64,000 nt of DNA from Bedellia somnulentella (taxonomy: Eukaryota; Arthropoda; Insecta; Lepidoptera; Bedelliidae). The stretch spans positions 2,496,401 to 2,560,400 of the forward strand of contig OY755175.1 in assembly GCA_963576735.1 (NCBI GenBank), given 5' to 3'. Position numbers and translations under genes: made by a program. Below the pieces are notes generated by a model. The model saw only the letters and a list, made by a program, of their open reading frames with translations. It had not been told where the DNA came from and did not search any database. Below, piece by piece: positions 45,801 through 59,515 of the stretch (within the stretch, counting starts at the first letter, position 1; each line of letters starts with the position of its first letter).

Positions 45801-46269
45801 TTGGTATGTATAAGGCAACTTTGAACTCTCTTTTGTATTTTACTTGCCCTTATGAGGTACATACAAGTATTACAATTCAGCTCAAGTTTTTTTAACAGTT
45901 TTAATTTCAGAAGAAATCTAGTGTTTAAGTGCTAGCCGGATTAATGGAACTAAAAGGTAAATCCGTATATAAAAATGTCGGGTCAAGGACGCGCTGATTT
46001 GAAATGGCTCGACTCGACCAATTTAAATGTCTTTTTACGTTTGGCAGTTAATATAATAGGTCGTAAAGTAACTAGCCACGGCTCTTATTTTAAAAACGTG
46101 ATTTACGTACTTTGGTATGAACACATATCCAATTTAATTATTAATCATCGTTCATTGACGTGAAAAAATTCTTTTGAATGACACGTAAATCTTTAATAGC
46201 AGATTTTATACGCCATTTAGATTTTTTGCTGGTCATATATACTCAACTCAACTAAACTGAAGCGTATAT

Positions 46270-46340
46270 CCGATTTTCTTTTACAGTGTATTTACGTGAT
46301 AATGGGCAGGCCTATTGCCGTTTTGTACAAAACAGAATGG
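46270..46340 (-). repeat. SINE S2 fragment
   Basis: ACAGTGTATTTACGTGATAA, then GGGCAGGCCTATTGCCG. Confidence 0.5.
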
Positions 46341-46733
46341 ACGTTGTTTGCTAACAATTATAATTTTAAGAGTATACTTATTAAATAAGTCAAAAGAAGG
46401 TCAAATAAATCAAAAACCGCAGTTCAGAGACAAACCGATGAAGTCATAACCACGACAACTATAGACATAAGAAACCCACGCAAACATACTGACTGAGACT
46501 TGATCAATGAAACTAAACGCGACAAAGGACGTGTAAATAAATAAAATACCAAAACGATTACTGAGTCCAAATTTTGAAGGAAAACGAGATTTTTTAATAG
46601 GTCAATCGTTTAGCATACGATGAGGATCGATATGAAAATAGAGCAAATGTGCTTTGTATGCTAGTCCAACTGTACAGAAATTCTTAGTAAATAGAATATA
46701 AGAGTCTTGATACCGGAAAATATTTCAACACTG

Positions 46734-46942
46734 TGCCGTGTAGTGCCAGCTTCAAATGTGACTACCCCTTCTAACCACGGGTGTCGTGAGAGGCGACAAA
46801 GGGTATTTGGCTTTTTAAGTTCTTTTCGGGCGATACGGTTGGAAACTCATCACCAGTTGCAGCTTCCAAATATGGCAGGAGTATCCAGCTCTTAAGCTCT
46901 GGGTACCCCTTTCTGGCATTTATGGCCGTGAGTATATGTATG
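46734..46942 (+). mobile_element. SINE S1 copy with 13-bp target duplication
   Basis: TATTTCAACACTG at 46721-46733 and 46943-46955 encloses TGCCGTGTAGTGCCAGC ... GGCCGTGAGTATATGTATG. The clean ends show the element is copied as a unit of about 210-250 bp. Confidence 0.9.
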
Positions 46943-46959
46943 TATTTCAACACTGGAAA

Positions 46960-49900
46960 ATTGTAAAAGCAGGGGCGCAGTATGCATGTATGCATGTATG
47001 GGCATAAGGTTTAAGAAGAAACTTCCTAAGACGGAAATTATTGCTGATAGTATAGATGCACGAGGTTAGCTAGTTAACAAAAACAGATCAATTTTCATCG
47101 AGCACTTTGCTATGAATGGCATAGGCAGAGTAAATATGGAGAAGGATAAACTAAACAAAGCAAGTAGCTTTACGGCCCTAAGGCTTATTAGGTCTTTGTA
47201 CATCATAGCTCAGTTGCTGTGACAGTAATTAAAAAATACTTTTGAACATTGAAGTGTACCATTATGCATCACAAACATTTTCTTGTTGGCAAATGTGTTC
47301 AAACAGATATTTAAACGAAAAAATTGACCTGTTGGAAGTAGCTTAGGTTTAAAACATCATTATACTTAATTTCCACATTTTTTAACAATAATATTAGACA
47401 TGATCGTAAAACTTAGTTAAAACATAAAGAAGTACCTATTCAGGTTATAGTTTTGTTTCTAAAATGTAAAAATGGCACCCAGAAATTAATATCCCGATTT
47501 CTTTTTACAAAAGATGTTTCTTCATAATATTGCTTAACCGTTACAGCAAATTTCACATGATGATCCTTAGGTACCGAATACCCGAATAACTGCCTTACTG
47601 GAAACTTTACGCAGTATTCTACGTACTCAATTAGAGTCACATTAATTAACTGATAACAAATATAAAATCGACAACGGCATTTCCCGACTACCGAATATGA
47701 TATCTTTATCGATTCCCATGTATATTGATGAATCGGATTCAACAATTTCTGAATACACGAACACGCAACAAAATTTCTGTTTGCATTGACAGAACAAGAT
47801 TAGCAAAACATAACCAAGGCTGATCATACTAACAAGTCAGTAAGTGTAGGACGACCTGGGAAGTATATGGTAATTGAACTAACTATACAAGAATGTGTAC
47901 TTCAAGCCTACAACGTGGAAAGCAAGGCCAGTGTCAAAGCAGAAATCATATCGTTTGTTATCTGACATTTTATTTGATATACGATAACATATCGAGATAA
48001 TGTATTTTTAGAGGTTATAAACACTTTCTCTTATTAAATGTAATATGTTCTGGAAGAGCCTATTTAAGGAACAAGATCAATTTTAAGAATTCTGAGACTG
48101 ATCCAAAGTTTTGTTATTATTTAAAGAACATTATTGAAATAAAGGAACCGTATCGTAATATTGATCAATCAGACAAGAAATCTGGACTGTACCGTATGCG
48201 CTGGAGAATTCAATTCACAGTTCAATTACTGAATGTAATGTAATAGTCATGATTCACAGAAACGTCCATCAGCCAATCAGCTGACCCAGATGAAAGGCAG
48301 ACAGTGAAAGTGCGAGATGAGCCGCCACATTGCTAAGGGAAGAGAGACCAATCTCCTAATGCCTACAATTGCAAAACTGGCTTCGAGGCATCGATACAAC
48401 TATCTCCGTAAACACCATTAATATTCGATATTGAAGTTGTTGCGTAAATCAATTACATCACTTATATGGAAGGTAATATTGACATTAAATACTAATAGAG
48501 AAAAAGGCACAACAAGTAAACGCATTGCAACGAGACTAGTGTCTTTGTTGATTCTCATTCTTTACTGGTATAATTTTCCGGTTTAACTCTAAGACTAACA
48601 AAGAAATCTCTCAGAGACGATATGCGTAAAATACCCAATCACTATTAAACTTCAACTTCCTTTATAAAGATTTGCGAGCTATCTATTTATTTATTACTAT
48701 ACCAAAAAATTACCTATTTATTTAGACACAATTGACAGTGGAAGAGATTAATTTAAATTTTCTTATGGCAAGCTTATACTTACTTACACTCAACTTACTT
48801 CTTCAAATTGGGGTTAGACTGAGATTTAATTCAACTGTTATAAAGTTGTTATTCCAGTGTTCTAAAATATAATGCTACCCTTTTTCAGGTATAATACTCT
48901 CGGATACGAATGCAATTTTGATCGGCTGGATTAGAGCCGGTTGGGTACAAAACAAAGAGTATCGATAAACTTGAGCTATTAAGAAACAAACAAACGTTAT
49001 CATGTGCTACATTCGCGAAGTTATGACAATATGGCACGCAACAAAATCGATGTACACTAATGCTTAGACCAAGGCAACCATGACGAAAAATATTATTGAT
49101 TTTCTAAAACTGGCAAGGCAATAACATTTGATTAGTTAGCTTACATAAGTGAAAAGAATGGAATGTCAATTCCTTAGCAATTGAGTGTTAAGAAATGACC
49201 AACTGACTCAGGCTATTGTATGCGGTGTGTTTACTACGGCTCGCGATCGTCGAGTTGAGTATGGTATGTGAAAGACTCATCCCGTTAGAAAATAACCTAC
49301 GAAAGCTTTCTAGAGAAACTTGAAAATATCAATTTTAGTCAATAAACTATTGATCTCTAAGATTTTACATGAATGCTAATAATTCTTAAAATGCCAACCG
49401 TAAACCAAAATTGTCGATGGCGGTTCGATATTTATCAATCATGTTTATCTTTCTCTGTCTCCAACACAAAATATCTAAAACAAAAGCTTTGTATATAGTC
49501 CACTTCCCACTCTTCTAACGAACATCGGAAACTCTCTCAAAACCCGGACCAACAGTAATCGCGACTGCAGCATACTCATTCATAAATCAATACACTATAA
49601 AACAATTGGAAATAATACAACTTTCGCCAACGACAGTAAGCTATTCTAGTATTAAATCATAAAGTTTATTAGATGACTTAAGTTGCGCAAGTATACAGTT
49701 TCAAGCCAAAACAAATCAGCATAGAAACTTAGTTTCCCACACTGACTAGGCTGACTTAAAGTACGTCAAGTCGAGTCGTAGATGCTTGATGTCTGCGAAT
49801 GCAGAAATAACCAATTAACGAGGAATGTAGGCATCTCGTAAGAGTACTGGCCGCGAGGGATGAGCGCGAGAAATGTCACGAATGTTGTTCTACACTTTCA

Positions 49901-51995
49901 CTTCTCCCTGCAACACTTGATTTGGGAGTGCCTTCTTGGTCTTACTCTGATATTTCTATCTCACTTTAATGCAATCGAATGACATAATGAATGATGGACA
50001 CTTAAACAAATTAGTTGCATAATTTAGCTCAAATTTGGATCATAAAATCACAAAACGGTTTCTCAACGAAAGATAACATTAATTGGCAGCCATGATGATT
50101 TGCTAAAAGTTCGTAAAACATTCAGACGACCCAACCATTATAAACAGATTTTCTCGTCAGCGCTGTATATTGTATAACGGAGAAACCTTGATCTTGACTG
50201 GAACAAAACGGGGTAATGTTTGACGAAATGGGACACGTTGAAAGCTAATTTGCTACACTGCTATATTATCTACTTATAGAGATATTGCTGTCTTAAAGAT
50301 TCGATTTTCTGATAAATTAATCTTTAATTACTAGCACAATATCTACACAATGCATTTAACAAACTATGCAATAATCAAAACGTCAAGTTAATGAAAGTTA
50401 GAGCATCTTATCAACTATTACTAACTCTGAACAAAAAACACCTTCATTTACAGCCACAAATTAAAAAATTGGAAAATAGTTTTTCGTACCTTATTCTTGC
50501 TCAAGCTTCAAGCTGTTTAGGACATTAGTATTCTCATTCACATGTTTTTCGAATATTATTTAGCATCATAAGATTACTCACTACTCTTATATAATAAATC
50601 AAGAAAGATATACAAATTAAAATAGAATCCAATTTTTAACGTTTTTAACTCAATAGTTTAATTCTAAGCACTAACCATCCACCACATATTACTGTCCATT
50701 CAAACTCGTGCGGTTAAAATGAGTATAGGTTACCGCAGAAACCCGCAATGATGACAATTCAATTTTCCTTTCCACCGCGCATAGTGATAATAGTGAAATG
50801 GTTCGCGACAACGGAATGCAGCTAGACGAGAGTGCTCCATTCTCTTCACTCCATTCATACTTCGCTTAACGATGCCTGTATGAGATTCTGATACTAGAGC
50901 ACCATCCTGGCTGCACAAGGGTTTGGAATGATTTTATATATTGTATGTTAAATGGTAGCTTCCCATTTGTATAAGATCATTTGAAGTAGGTTTAGTCGTT
51001 TCTGAGCCTATTTAATATCAACACACAAAAAATATATAATAATATTCGTATAGATTAGATATCGTGATGTTTTATTTCAATAACGAGATGCAAAATTAAC
51101 ATGTTCCACATATTAACATATGATCATTCCTTTTAATTTGGAAACACAATTTTATGGGAGAAATTACAACACTATTAAAACAAAATCCTATCTCTTAAAA
51201 ACTCAATTTTGCTATCTGAAGTTATTCGCAACAAAAGTTTTAAAGATACTCTTTTATACATACAACTTTTTGTTACTCTTCCAATTCCAAACCGCACCTT
51301 CAGTTACGTATTTACACATTTTATCAAAGCATTAATGTCTATTTAGTCGACTAAAAGCTTGAAACTAATAGATAGGCCTCATTTAGATATCTACCTTTCT
51401 GTAGATAGTTTGCGTTACGAAATATAGTTTTACTAATTCTGAATAGGAGTTGGCGAGAGTGCGCGCGCAGCGTTAGTCCGCGGTTCCGGCCTAAAGTGAC
51501 AATTTCACTTTTCGCAATTACCACCAGTAACAGGTTGACCAAATGTTGATTGACTGTGGCTTCATAGAAACCACCGTCACATTACAATATTTTTTTTATA
51601 TATATATTCCTAGGTATATATTTATCTTTTGCGGTATTTTCATTATCAACGATTAAAATCACATGTTTTCTTATCACAATGAAATAGCGGAATTAGAAGC
51701 GTATCTTTACAACCACCTCCTGAATAAGGATGGGCAGAACTTAATAAATAATTATCGTTAGCTAAGTTTACGTATGATGTAGAGCACACAACGCCAATGT
51801 CATTCAAATATCTGTTTACCCTTTTTAATTTTTATGAAGCCAACGTTGCAATTATATTAATCGAGGTTTAAGTTTTTCCTTTTAGAGATATGCCGTAATG
51901 TTAGTAAACATTTCAATAATATTATATGGGTTGCTCAAATTGCCTCGGGTCTTCTTTTCTGTGTGATGGAAAACATCGTTAGCAATCCACATGAC
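46960..51995. other. Five kilobases without a supported gene
   Basis: AT-rich. Small ORFs near 47440-47830, 50730-50918 and 51351-51542 have no family resemblance or splice support. GC-richer patches at 49840-49910 and 51440-51500 could be 5' leader or promoter sequence of Patronin. Confidence 0.45.
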
Positions 51996-52007
51996 CGAAT
52001 AGAGGTA

Positions 52008-52256
52008 CATATACATATATATACTCACGGCTATATTTCTCTAGAAGGGGTAACCAGAGCTAAGGAATTATAAATTCCTCAGCCACTTTTGGAAGTTGAG
52101 TGGGGAAAAGATGGTAAGAATAAAGGTTTTTGGTGATGGATGGGTCTCCAACCGCATCGCCCAAAAATCCAATATAAAGCCCCAAAACCCTTAGTCGCCT
52201 CTTACGACGCCCGTGGGTAGAAAGGGGTAGCGACATTCTAAGCCGGCACTACACGG
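52008..52256 (-). mobile_element. SINE S1 copy with 12-bp target duplication
   Basis: CGAATAGAGGTA at 51996-52007 and 52257-52268. It is 249 bp long and little decayed, with a short internal duplication GATGGATGGGTC. Confidence 0.9.
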
Positions 52257-52807
52257 CGAATAGAGGTATGCGGCATTTTAATTGCTATTTTATTTATTTT
52301 TTTAATATTAAACTGACATTTATCAACTCAAACTAAACTATTACATGCTCTCATTCTAAAACAACATCGATTACTCAATTAATTCGTTTCGATTAAAACA
52401 TGCTTAATAAAAAGGTATAGCATTAAACATAACATCGAAGATAATGATTGAACGCCAGATAACATCTGGTCGGAGATTGCATATTAAAACATAGAAGCTC
52501 GGTAGATACAAACACGACGCGACCAGCTTTCACTGATGGATGAATAGCTGACTGGAAGTGATTAATTAACTGTGCGCCGGTGATGAGAATTATCACATAA
52601 ATGTGTATTGATTAAACACCAGCTATTTTCGCAAATATGTCTACATACAATTTTACGAAATATTACCGAAGTGCGCTATGGTGAATGTAATCTTAATACA
52701 ATAAAAAATATGAAATAAGGGCGATATGGAAGCGAGTCTAATGGATATTTATTCAAACTTTCAATCGAATCAAAAAAGGATGTGTCAACATGTCAGGTTA
52801 TATAACC

Positions 52808-52985
52808 ACTATTTTTTTTGCCGCTGGTGTCGTAAGAGGTGACTTAGGGTATTTTAGGCTTTTGAGTGATTTTAATTATTTTGACCAACCACCAACTATC
52901 CATCATTTTACTATCTTTTCCCTACTTAGCTTTCAAGAGTCTAATGCAAAAATGCCAATTTTGATTTATAACCGTGATTATGTAT
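52808..52985 (+). repeat. Degenerate SINE S1 copy
   Basis: GTGTCGTAAGAGGTGACTTA, TTGACCAACCACCAAC, then GATTTATAACCGTGATTATG. Confidence 0.6.
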
Positions 52986-53390
52986 GTACTTTTAATCACA
53001 CTCGGCAATGAAGCTATTGCTTATTCTATTCAGAGCTTATTTCGTAGTGTTGCTAATTTGCAGAACTCATAATAATAAGATACAAAGTTAAATAATAGCC
53101 TCTCAGAACGCTACAACAGCCTATCGTCTGTTAAGAATGCTATGCAGAACCTTACAGCCCCGGGCAACACTCTATTCTACGAACGGCTCCGTCAAAGAAA
53201 CGCAAAACTAATTTGGTTAACATCGCTTAATGCATATTTAGATTTATCCATATGTTTATGAAAAGACTAGCAGCCCGTCCCGGCTTCGCTCGGGCATGAA
53301 TTATCATTAACATTTTGTTTTTTATTTTATTACTTGTATTATTATTTTAATATATTTTTTTTAAGTTTTAAGCTATGTTATATTTTTTTG

Positions 53391-53806
53391 CTGTGTAGTG
53401 TCGGCTTAGAATAGCACTACCCCATTTTTTTCCGGTGGGTGTACGTAAGAGGCGACTAACGGTTTTGGGGCTTTTGAGGGATTTTTGGGCGATGCGGTTG
53501 GTGACCCATCACCAACAACCTTTATTTCACCATCTTTTCCCCACACAACTTCCAAAAGTACATACATACATATACTCACATACATATACTTGTTGGTGAT
53601 GGGTCTCCAACCGCATCGCCCAAAATCCCTTAAAAGCCCCAATACCGTTAGTCGCCTCTTACGTGCACCCACCGGAAGAAATGGGGTAGTGCTATTCTAA
53701 GCCGACACTACACAGCAGACTTCCAAAATTGGCTGAGGAATTTCTGATTCCTTAGCTCTGGCTACCCCTTCTAGGGATTTATAGCCGTGAGTATATGTAT
53801 GTATGT
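53391..53806 (+). mobile_element. SINE S1 copy inside the Helitron, itself interrupted
   Basis: Flanked by at least TATATTTTTTTG on both sides (ending 53390 and 53822). It is sense 53391-53557, interrupted by a second S1, then continues 53719-53806 to (TATG)n. Confidence 0.88.
53558..53718 (-). mobile_element. Short SINE S1 variant inserted into another S1
   Basis: ACTTCCAAAA is duplicated at 53548-53557 and 53719-53728. The 161-bp insert lacks the GGGTAGCCAGAGC block. It runs from (CATA)n directly to GTTGGTGATGGGTCTCC and ends GACACTACACAGC. Confidence 0.9.
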
Positions 53807-54837
53807 ATGTTATATTTTTTTGTATTTATATTTAGATATATTTTTTTATTTTTTTTATTATTCATAATAGTGGATCGTCCCAGCTTCGCACGGGTAGCAT
53901 TGTTTTTTTAAATATCTGAGGTTTCTTTCTTCAGTCCCTGCTTAAGCATTGTGAAATTCAGCGCAATGTTTTCAATCTATTAAATTTATAGCACTCCCTG
54001 AACAGTGTAGTTTGGTGATTTTGAATGCGCTTTAATGAACGGTTCAGTATTTCCATTAAATAGCAAATTTTGGAATAAAACGCTATGAAGTATTTATAAC
54101 AATCTGAAAAATAAATCATTACGTGATGTAGGATGCAACTACTGGCGCCATCTAGTATGTTATATATAAATTAGTAAAGATTTGGTTTTGGTCACGGGCG
54201 CGCTGGCTTATTTTATGTATAATTTCGGTGTTTGTCTACCGATTTCTATGATTCTTTTTTTATTGAATAGGTGATAATGTTACCTTTTTTAAATTAGGGA
54301 TGAATGAAAGGTTTACAAACGTAAGAGTAAACAAATCTAATCAGAATGTTCCGAACTGCTAAGCTATCAGGAATTACACGTGTTATTGTGAGTCAACCGT
54401 AAAAGATAGACAGACATACACTGTTGAGGATTTTTTTTAGGTAATTTTATGCAGAATTTTTCCGTCATACATGATTTCTATGTAAGTTTAACCATTAAGG
54501 ATGCACACGCGACGGAAGCTTAAAAAATGGAGTAACTTCTCCCGTTTTCCCAAAATTTCCCAAAATTCCCCTTTACTACTCTGCTGGAAAGTATACAAAA
54601 ACCTGCCCAGGAGTATCTAGAATAATTGTACCAAGTTTCGTTAAAATCTGTCGAGCAGTTTTTGTTTCCATAAGGAACATACAAACCGACAGACAGACAG
54701 ACAGACAGACAGACAAAAATTTTACTGATTGCATTTTTGGCATCAGTATCGATCCCTAATCATCACCTGATAGTTCTTTTGAAAATATATTTAATGTACA
54801 GAATTGACCTCTCTACAGATTTATTATAAGTATAGAT

Positions 54838-55825
54838 GAGTAATTACATCAAAAGCCATTCAATTTATAGAGTTAGAGCTTCCCTGTAAACAATATTTGA
54901 CGTTGTTGTATTTTGGGGCAGCAAAATGAATTGATGTTCAGGAGCTCCCACCCGCGACAGGCCAACGTACAGTTGACCGTGAGTAAAACAATTCTTTCGC
55001 AGGTCAATCCCTACTAATTTGAAGGTTTGGCCTTGGAACTTATTAATTGTTAAAGCAAAAGATGTTTTAACCGGAAATTGTAGCCGTTTAAATGGAATTG
55101 GCAGATCAGTTGGGATCATCGGTATCCTCGGTATATGAGCTAATTGACCGGCTGCTGGGCCAGTGATAATAGTCGCTACAATTAAATTTTGCTTTAACTC
55201 TTTGATAAGCAGCCTCCCGTACCCCTTCGTGACGCCTGCAACAACTTACTATGCATAGCTAATCGAGCGGAGTTTTATCTATTTTTTTAATTCGAGATAA
55301 CTTTCGAATGGAATGTTCGAATTGAATAATTCAAAAAGTAATATAAGGGTATTGAAGTAGTCTGAAATAATATATACGTTTTTTATAAGGATTAGATAGG
55401 TACAAATAAAGAGCCTTTTCTAAAGCAGGATTTTAATTTAAATTTTAAATAATTTTATATAATGACGCTTGTTGTGAGATAACAATAGTTAGAGACATGC
55501 TGTCGGGGCATTTTTTTTAGATAATGATGTGTTCTATAAAATTGTAGTACATAGTTTTATTCTATTGTCAATAGTTTTCGCAGCGCACGCGATGTAAGGA
55601 TTTTTTTTGGTATTTTTTTAACACCTTGGGTTACATTTTTGAAGTTTACGTAAGGATCCCTAATTTTTTTGAAAATGAAATATAGCCTATGTCACTCGGG
55701 AATAGTGTAGCATTAAAACAGTGAAAGAATTTTTCAAATCCGTTCAGTAGTTTTGGAGCCTATTCAATTCAAACAAACAAACAAATAAAAAATCAAACCT
55801 TTCCTCTTTATAATATTAGTATAGA
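54838..55825 (-). mobile_element. Deleted autonomous-type Helitron
   Basis: The 5' end TCTATACTAATATTATAAAG on - begins at 55825 next to A. The helicase end lies at 54865-55235. The Rep and most of the helicase were lost between. Its 3' side is interrupted at 54836 by another Helitron. Confidence 0.65.
54865..55235 (-). pseudogene. Helitron helicase, C-terminal fragment
   Basis: Replication helicase (Pif1-like) of rolling-circle transposons. The ORF keeps LQFPVKTSFALTINKFQGQT, FTHGQLYVGLSRVG and SNIVYREAL, the last helicase motifs (V and VI), in good condition up to its stop. Upstream codons to about 55235 add LIVATIITGPAAGQLAHIPR. Walker A/B motifs and the Rep nuclease are missing. Confidence 0.9.
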
Positions 55826-55829
55826 TATA

Positions 55830-58800
55830 GATAATTTATCATAACCGCCTTTTTTGTTATATTTTAAAAACCTATTTCATTTCATATAAGTTTAAATCCT
55901 TAATGTTATTTTCACAGATCCTAGGCGGGTATAAAGGCGAATTTGAATCCCCAAACGACAGCAATGTTTTATTCAGTGTTTTCGTAACAAATCTGTTTTA
56001 TATCCGTGATGTTTTGAACATTTACAATATTGAGTAGTAGTATTGGTAAAATTTTGGTTAAAACATAATATTAGTTCAGTTGGGAGGCCACTTTATTTCG
56101 AAATTAGGAGAAGATACACACACACCATGTCTTAGTTCGTAAATTATAATACAAAACTATTAGTCGGGACCGTCTTCTCTATTTAGAACATAAGCATGAT
56201 GATACAGAGCTAGTGTCCCTTCTGTAGGTCGAAGGAAGTAATCAAAATTCAAATCGGTTGAGCCGTTCGGGAGTTTAAATAGTGAAATAAGACTTTCATT
56301 TTTCAAAATATAGTTAGGTATAGGTATACTATTGTATAATGCTAGAACTATAGTAATAAAGTATTTTTTCCTATTTAGTTCTTATCACAGTAAGCATCAC
56401 CAACCTGTTTGTGCTCTATATACTTGTTTTTTTCTACTATTTGTTTCTTTTTCTCATCAGACTTATAATTGACGTAGAGCAAGGATTACTGTCAGTTTGC
56501 AACATTCTTTAAGAGAGTTATGTTATGAGAGAGTGTATGTTGTATAATATCACACGGAATACTTACGGATCATAATATTTTGTGACATGTGGAAATCTAT
56601 ACTATATTATATAAGGTAATGTTTGTAAGTTTCTATGTAACATTACCTACGTACCACAGTTACTAAAATTCATTTACTATATTATTATATCATATCATCA
56701 ACGAATTATCCGTAGTTGGCTCACAGTGCTAGTCAAACACATACAGTGTGTCCATATTGATATCTTATCAAACCGTCTTATTTACATCAAAAACAAGATA
56801 CAACAATGGTTGATCAGTATTGCAACTACACCTACTGATTCAGTGAGAAAAGGCATCAGACTATTAACGTAACGTGTGAAACATTCGCACTTCTTACATT
56901 ATTACCTTTCTTTTACATATTATACTTTACTTAACATTAACATATATATGTTTATCAATTATTTATTACTGTTTTCTTTCGAGAACTATTCGCTTCTGTT
57001 TGTATATCAACAACTATAACCCAAACGACGTTTAACGCACACTATCTTAAATACATAAAACGATAACCGAAAAAATATTGCAAGCATAGATAAAGTTTTA
57101 TTTAGAGGTGTGCCCACATAACAGTATCAAGCAAAAATCAACTGCAAACCACTTGACTATTTCTAATGTACTTTTGAATTTCCACCATCATTCTGAACAT
57201 TCATTTAGAAATGTTTACAAGCGTTATTAGCAAGAGAAATCTAGGTTTTTAATTATAACGTTCATAGAATATCATTTTACCGGATCAAGTATCATACTCG
57301 CAATTCTGTTACAACTGCATAGTGCACCCGGTTTTAAAGATAACGATTGCGCTGCTGCTTGCTTGTTAGTTATAATAACTATAAAATAATGAATAACTTC
57401 GTATCAACAATTTTATAAAAAAATATATATTGTAATCGTTTCCTAGATCATGAAGAGAAAATGTATTTTGAAATGATGTAGCGCGAGCGAGTATTCTACA
57501 CCTATTGGTGAAGGCTTCATAGTTGGCATTGATGTTGTTTACTATTCGTTTATAGCAATGATATATTTATGTTCATCAAATGTTCCAAATAAAGTAATTC
57601 ATCTACCTACCAATACTGACGGCAAAACCAAAAAAAAACAACAAGAGCTACGGGTATCCGCGTGTCACTTATGAAAATACTGAAGGGTAGGAGATTATGA
57701 TAATACAGAATTACTGGTGATAGATCTCCTGCCACGTTCCCGTAGTCGCATTATACGACACCCTTGGCGTAAGTTCACAACCACTTCACCTAACAATTGT
57801 AACATTTTACTATATCTAAAAACGATCCTCAATACTTTAATTATCCACTTTTCAAATAATCAAAATTGAACTTAATACAACTGTTCAGTCCGAATATCAC
57901 GAGATAGAGAGATAAATTTCACTACAATAATGAGACACATTAAGCGGAACTAATATCCGTTGCAAATGGTTGATGAAAGCTTAAAGATGCTAATTTGCTT
58001 TTACTAAATCAAGAAGTTGATTAGTTTTTACTTCAATCGTTTGAAAACGGTAATACCTTGGTCAAATATTGTTACACAATATTAAGTATAATGTAAATTG
58101 TTTCAAAAGTACCGGTTAAATGAGAATATGTATACTTTGCTTGAAAAAAAAACATTCAACTAACCCGGTTAATTAGCAACACCTTCACAATTAATTATTG
58201 GTTACTTTGTCACTGTTAAAAAAGGAGTGTTGCGTTTACAGTCAACCTCTGGAGGTCTTACACGAGCGTTAATTTATCGTTACTCAGCCGTTTGGAATGA
58301 GATTTATCAAAAAAGTAAGTGCGAAAGAAAGGGCTGTTTTAAAACACGCGTTATCTAGTTAAATGGTCCTTCGGGCTGGCAATGCAGAAGCTGCAAGACT
58401 TCGTAAGACACAAAAGAAAACTATATACCAATTTGAGTTGCATCTAACATAAATAAAATTTCTGTTGAATCTCACATTTTTGAAGTTTTTGAGAATTACT
58501 TATTAGAGCCGTTAGATCCCAAAACCTATGCCCGGTTCATCCCCAATTCTTCAAACCCAATGAAAAACGTTACGATTAAAAACAAAACTGTAAAATAATA
58601 ATAAACGCAATATCAAATTATGTAAAAAAAAGGACATCAACATAACCAACTAACAATACCACCACAAGGTGATACAAATGATATTGATTGCAACATTTCG
58701 GTTTATGCCTACGTATAGCACAGAACAAGGTCCCAGTGCCATATTGACGGTGCAGTGGGCGGAAGTATTCGCTGGAGTGGCGTCAGAGCAGGTTGGTGGC

Positions 58801-59239
58801 GCAATGGCCAGCTGGACGTACGGTAACTGTATTTGGAGCTGGTTTTGATATACCACCTGGGTTTCTAGTTATGGGGTATTTGCCAATTAAAAATAGGGTT
58901 CTTGAAATACTCTTGAATGAGGGATAACGATTTGGAAGTAAATAGCATTTGATATGTTTTTACATTGTACTGAAATATTAAGCAATAGTATGTTGTATGT
59001 TTATATTGGCTTCTGGTGATTATGATAATTTAATCTGAATGACCTGAATGACAGAAAGTATGAAGATCTGCCAGTATAATAGGAAGGTTGTCATGGTTTT
59101 TGACAATTTTCAAGTAACTTCGTACTAACTATAAAATCAATTACAATAAAAAGTCACTACAATAAAACTTGATTCAAGTAAAAAAATGTGTATAAACAAC
59201 AGATATTTAAACATGAAATCTTGTTCAAACCGACTATAC
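55830..59239. other. Intergenic stretch with TE scraps only
   Basis: A Helitron-like TCTATACTATATTATA at about 56595, a Helitron-core-like ATCGGTTGAGCCGTTCGG at about 56260, and a very decayed S1-like block at 57600-57780. A GC-richer island at 58690-58860 has an open frame of about 50 codons on + but no splice support. Confidence 0.45.
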
Positions 59240-59251
59240 TTATTCCATAAA

Positions 59252-59515
59252 CATACATACATACATATACTCACGGCTATAAATCCCTAGATGGGGTAGC
59301 CAGAGCTAAGGAATCAGAAATTCCTCAGACACTTTTGGAAAGTTAAGTGGGGAAAAGATGGTAAAATAAAGGTTGTTGTTGATGGGTCTCCAACCGCATC
59401 GCTCAAAAATCCCTTTAAAGCCCCAATACCGTTAGTCGCCTCTTACGTACACCCGCCGGAAGAATTGGGGTAGTGCTATTCTAAGCCGACACTACACAGC
59501 ACTTCCATTAAATTA
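59252..59515 (-). mobile_element. SINE S1 copy, full-length type
   Basis: (CATA)n, TCACGGCTATAAATCCC ... CCGACACTACACAGC, then 15 extra bases. TTATTCCATAAA at 59240-59251 and 59516-59527 looks like the target duplication. Confidence 0.8.

Larger units (their letters stand above)
53267..54836 (-). mobile_element. Non-autonomous Helitron, complete, holding nested SINEs
   Basis: On - it starts TCTATACTTATAATAAATC at 54836 after A and ends GGGACGGGCTGCTAG at 53267 before T, the A/T target of Helitrons. A GCCCG...CGGG hairpin precedes CTAG. It contains (GACA)n at about 54688-54714. About 1.57 kb, of which about 0.42 kb is inserted S1. It seems to be inserted just after the helicase remnant at 54865. 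Confidence 0.87.

Noticed and set aside
58706..58855. GC-richer open frame of about 50 codons on +
   Set aside because: Short, both strands open over the same bases, no recognised motif and no clear acceptor.
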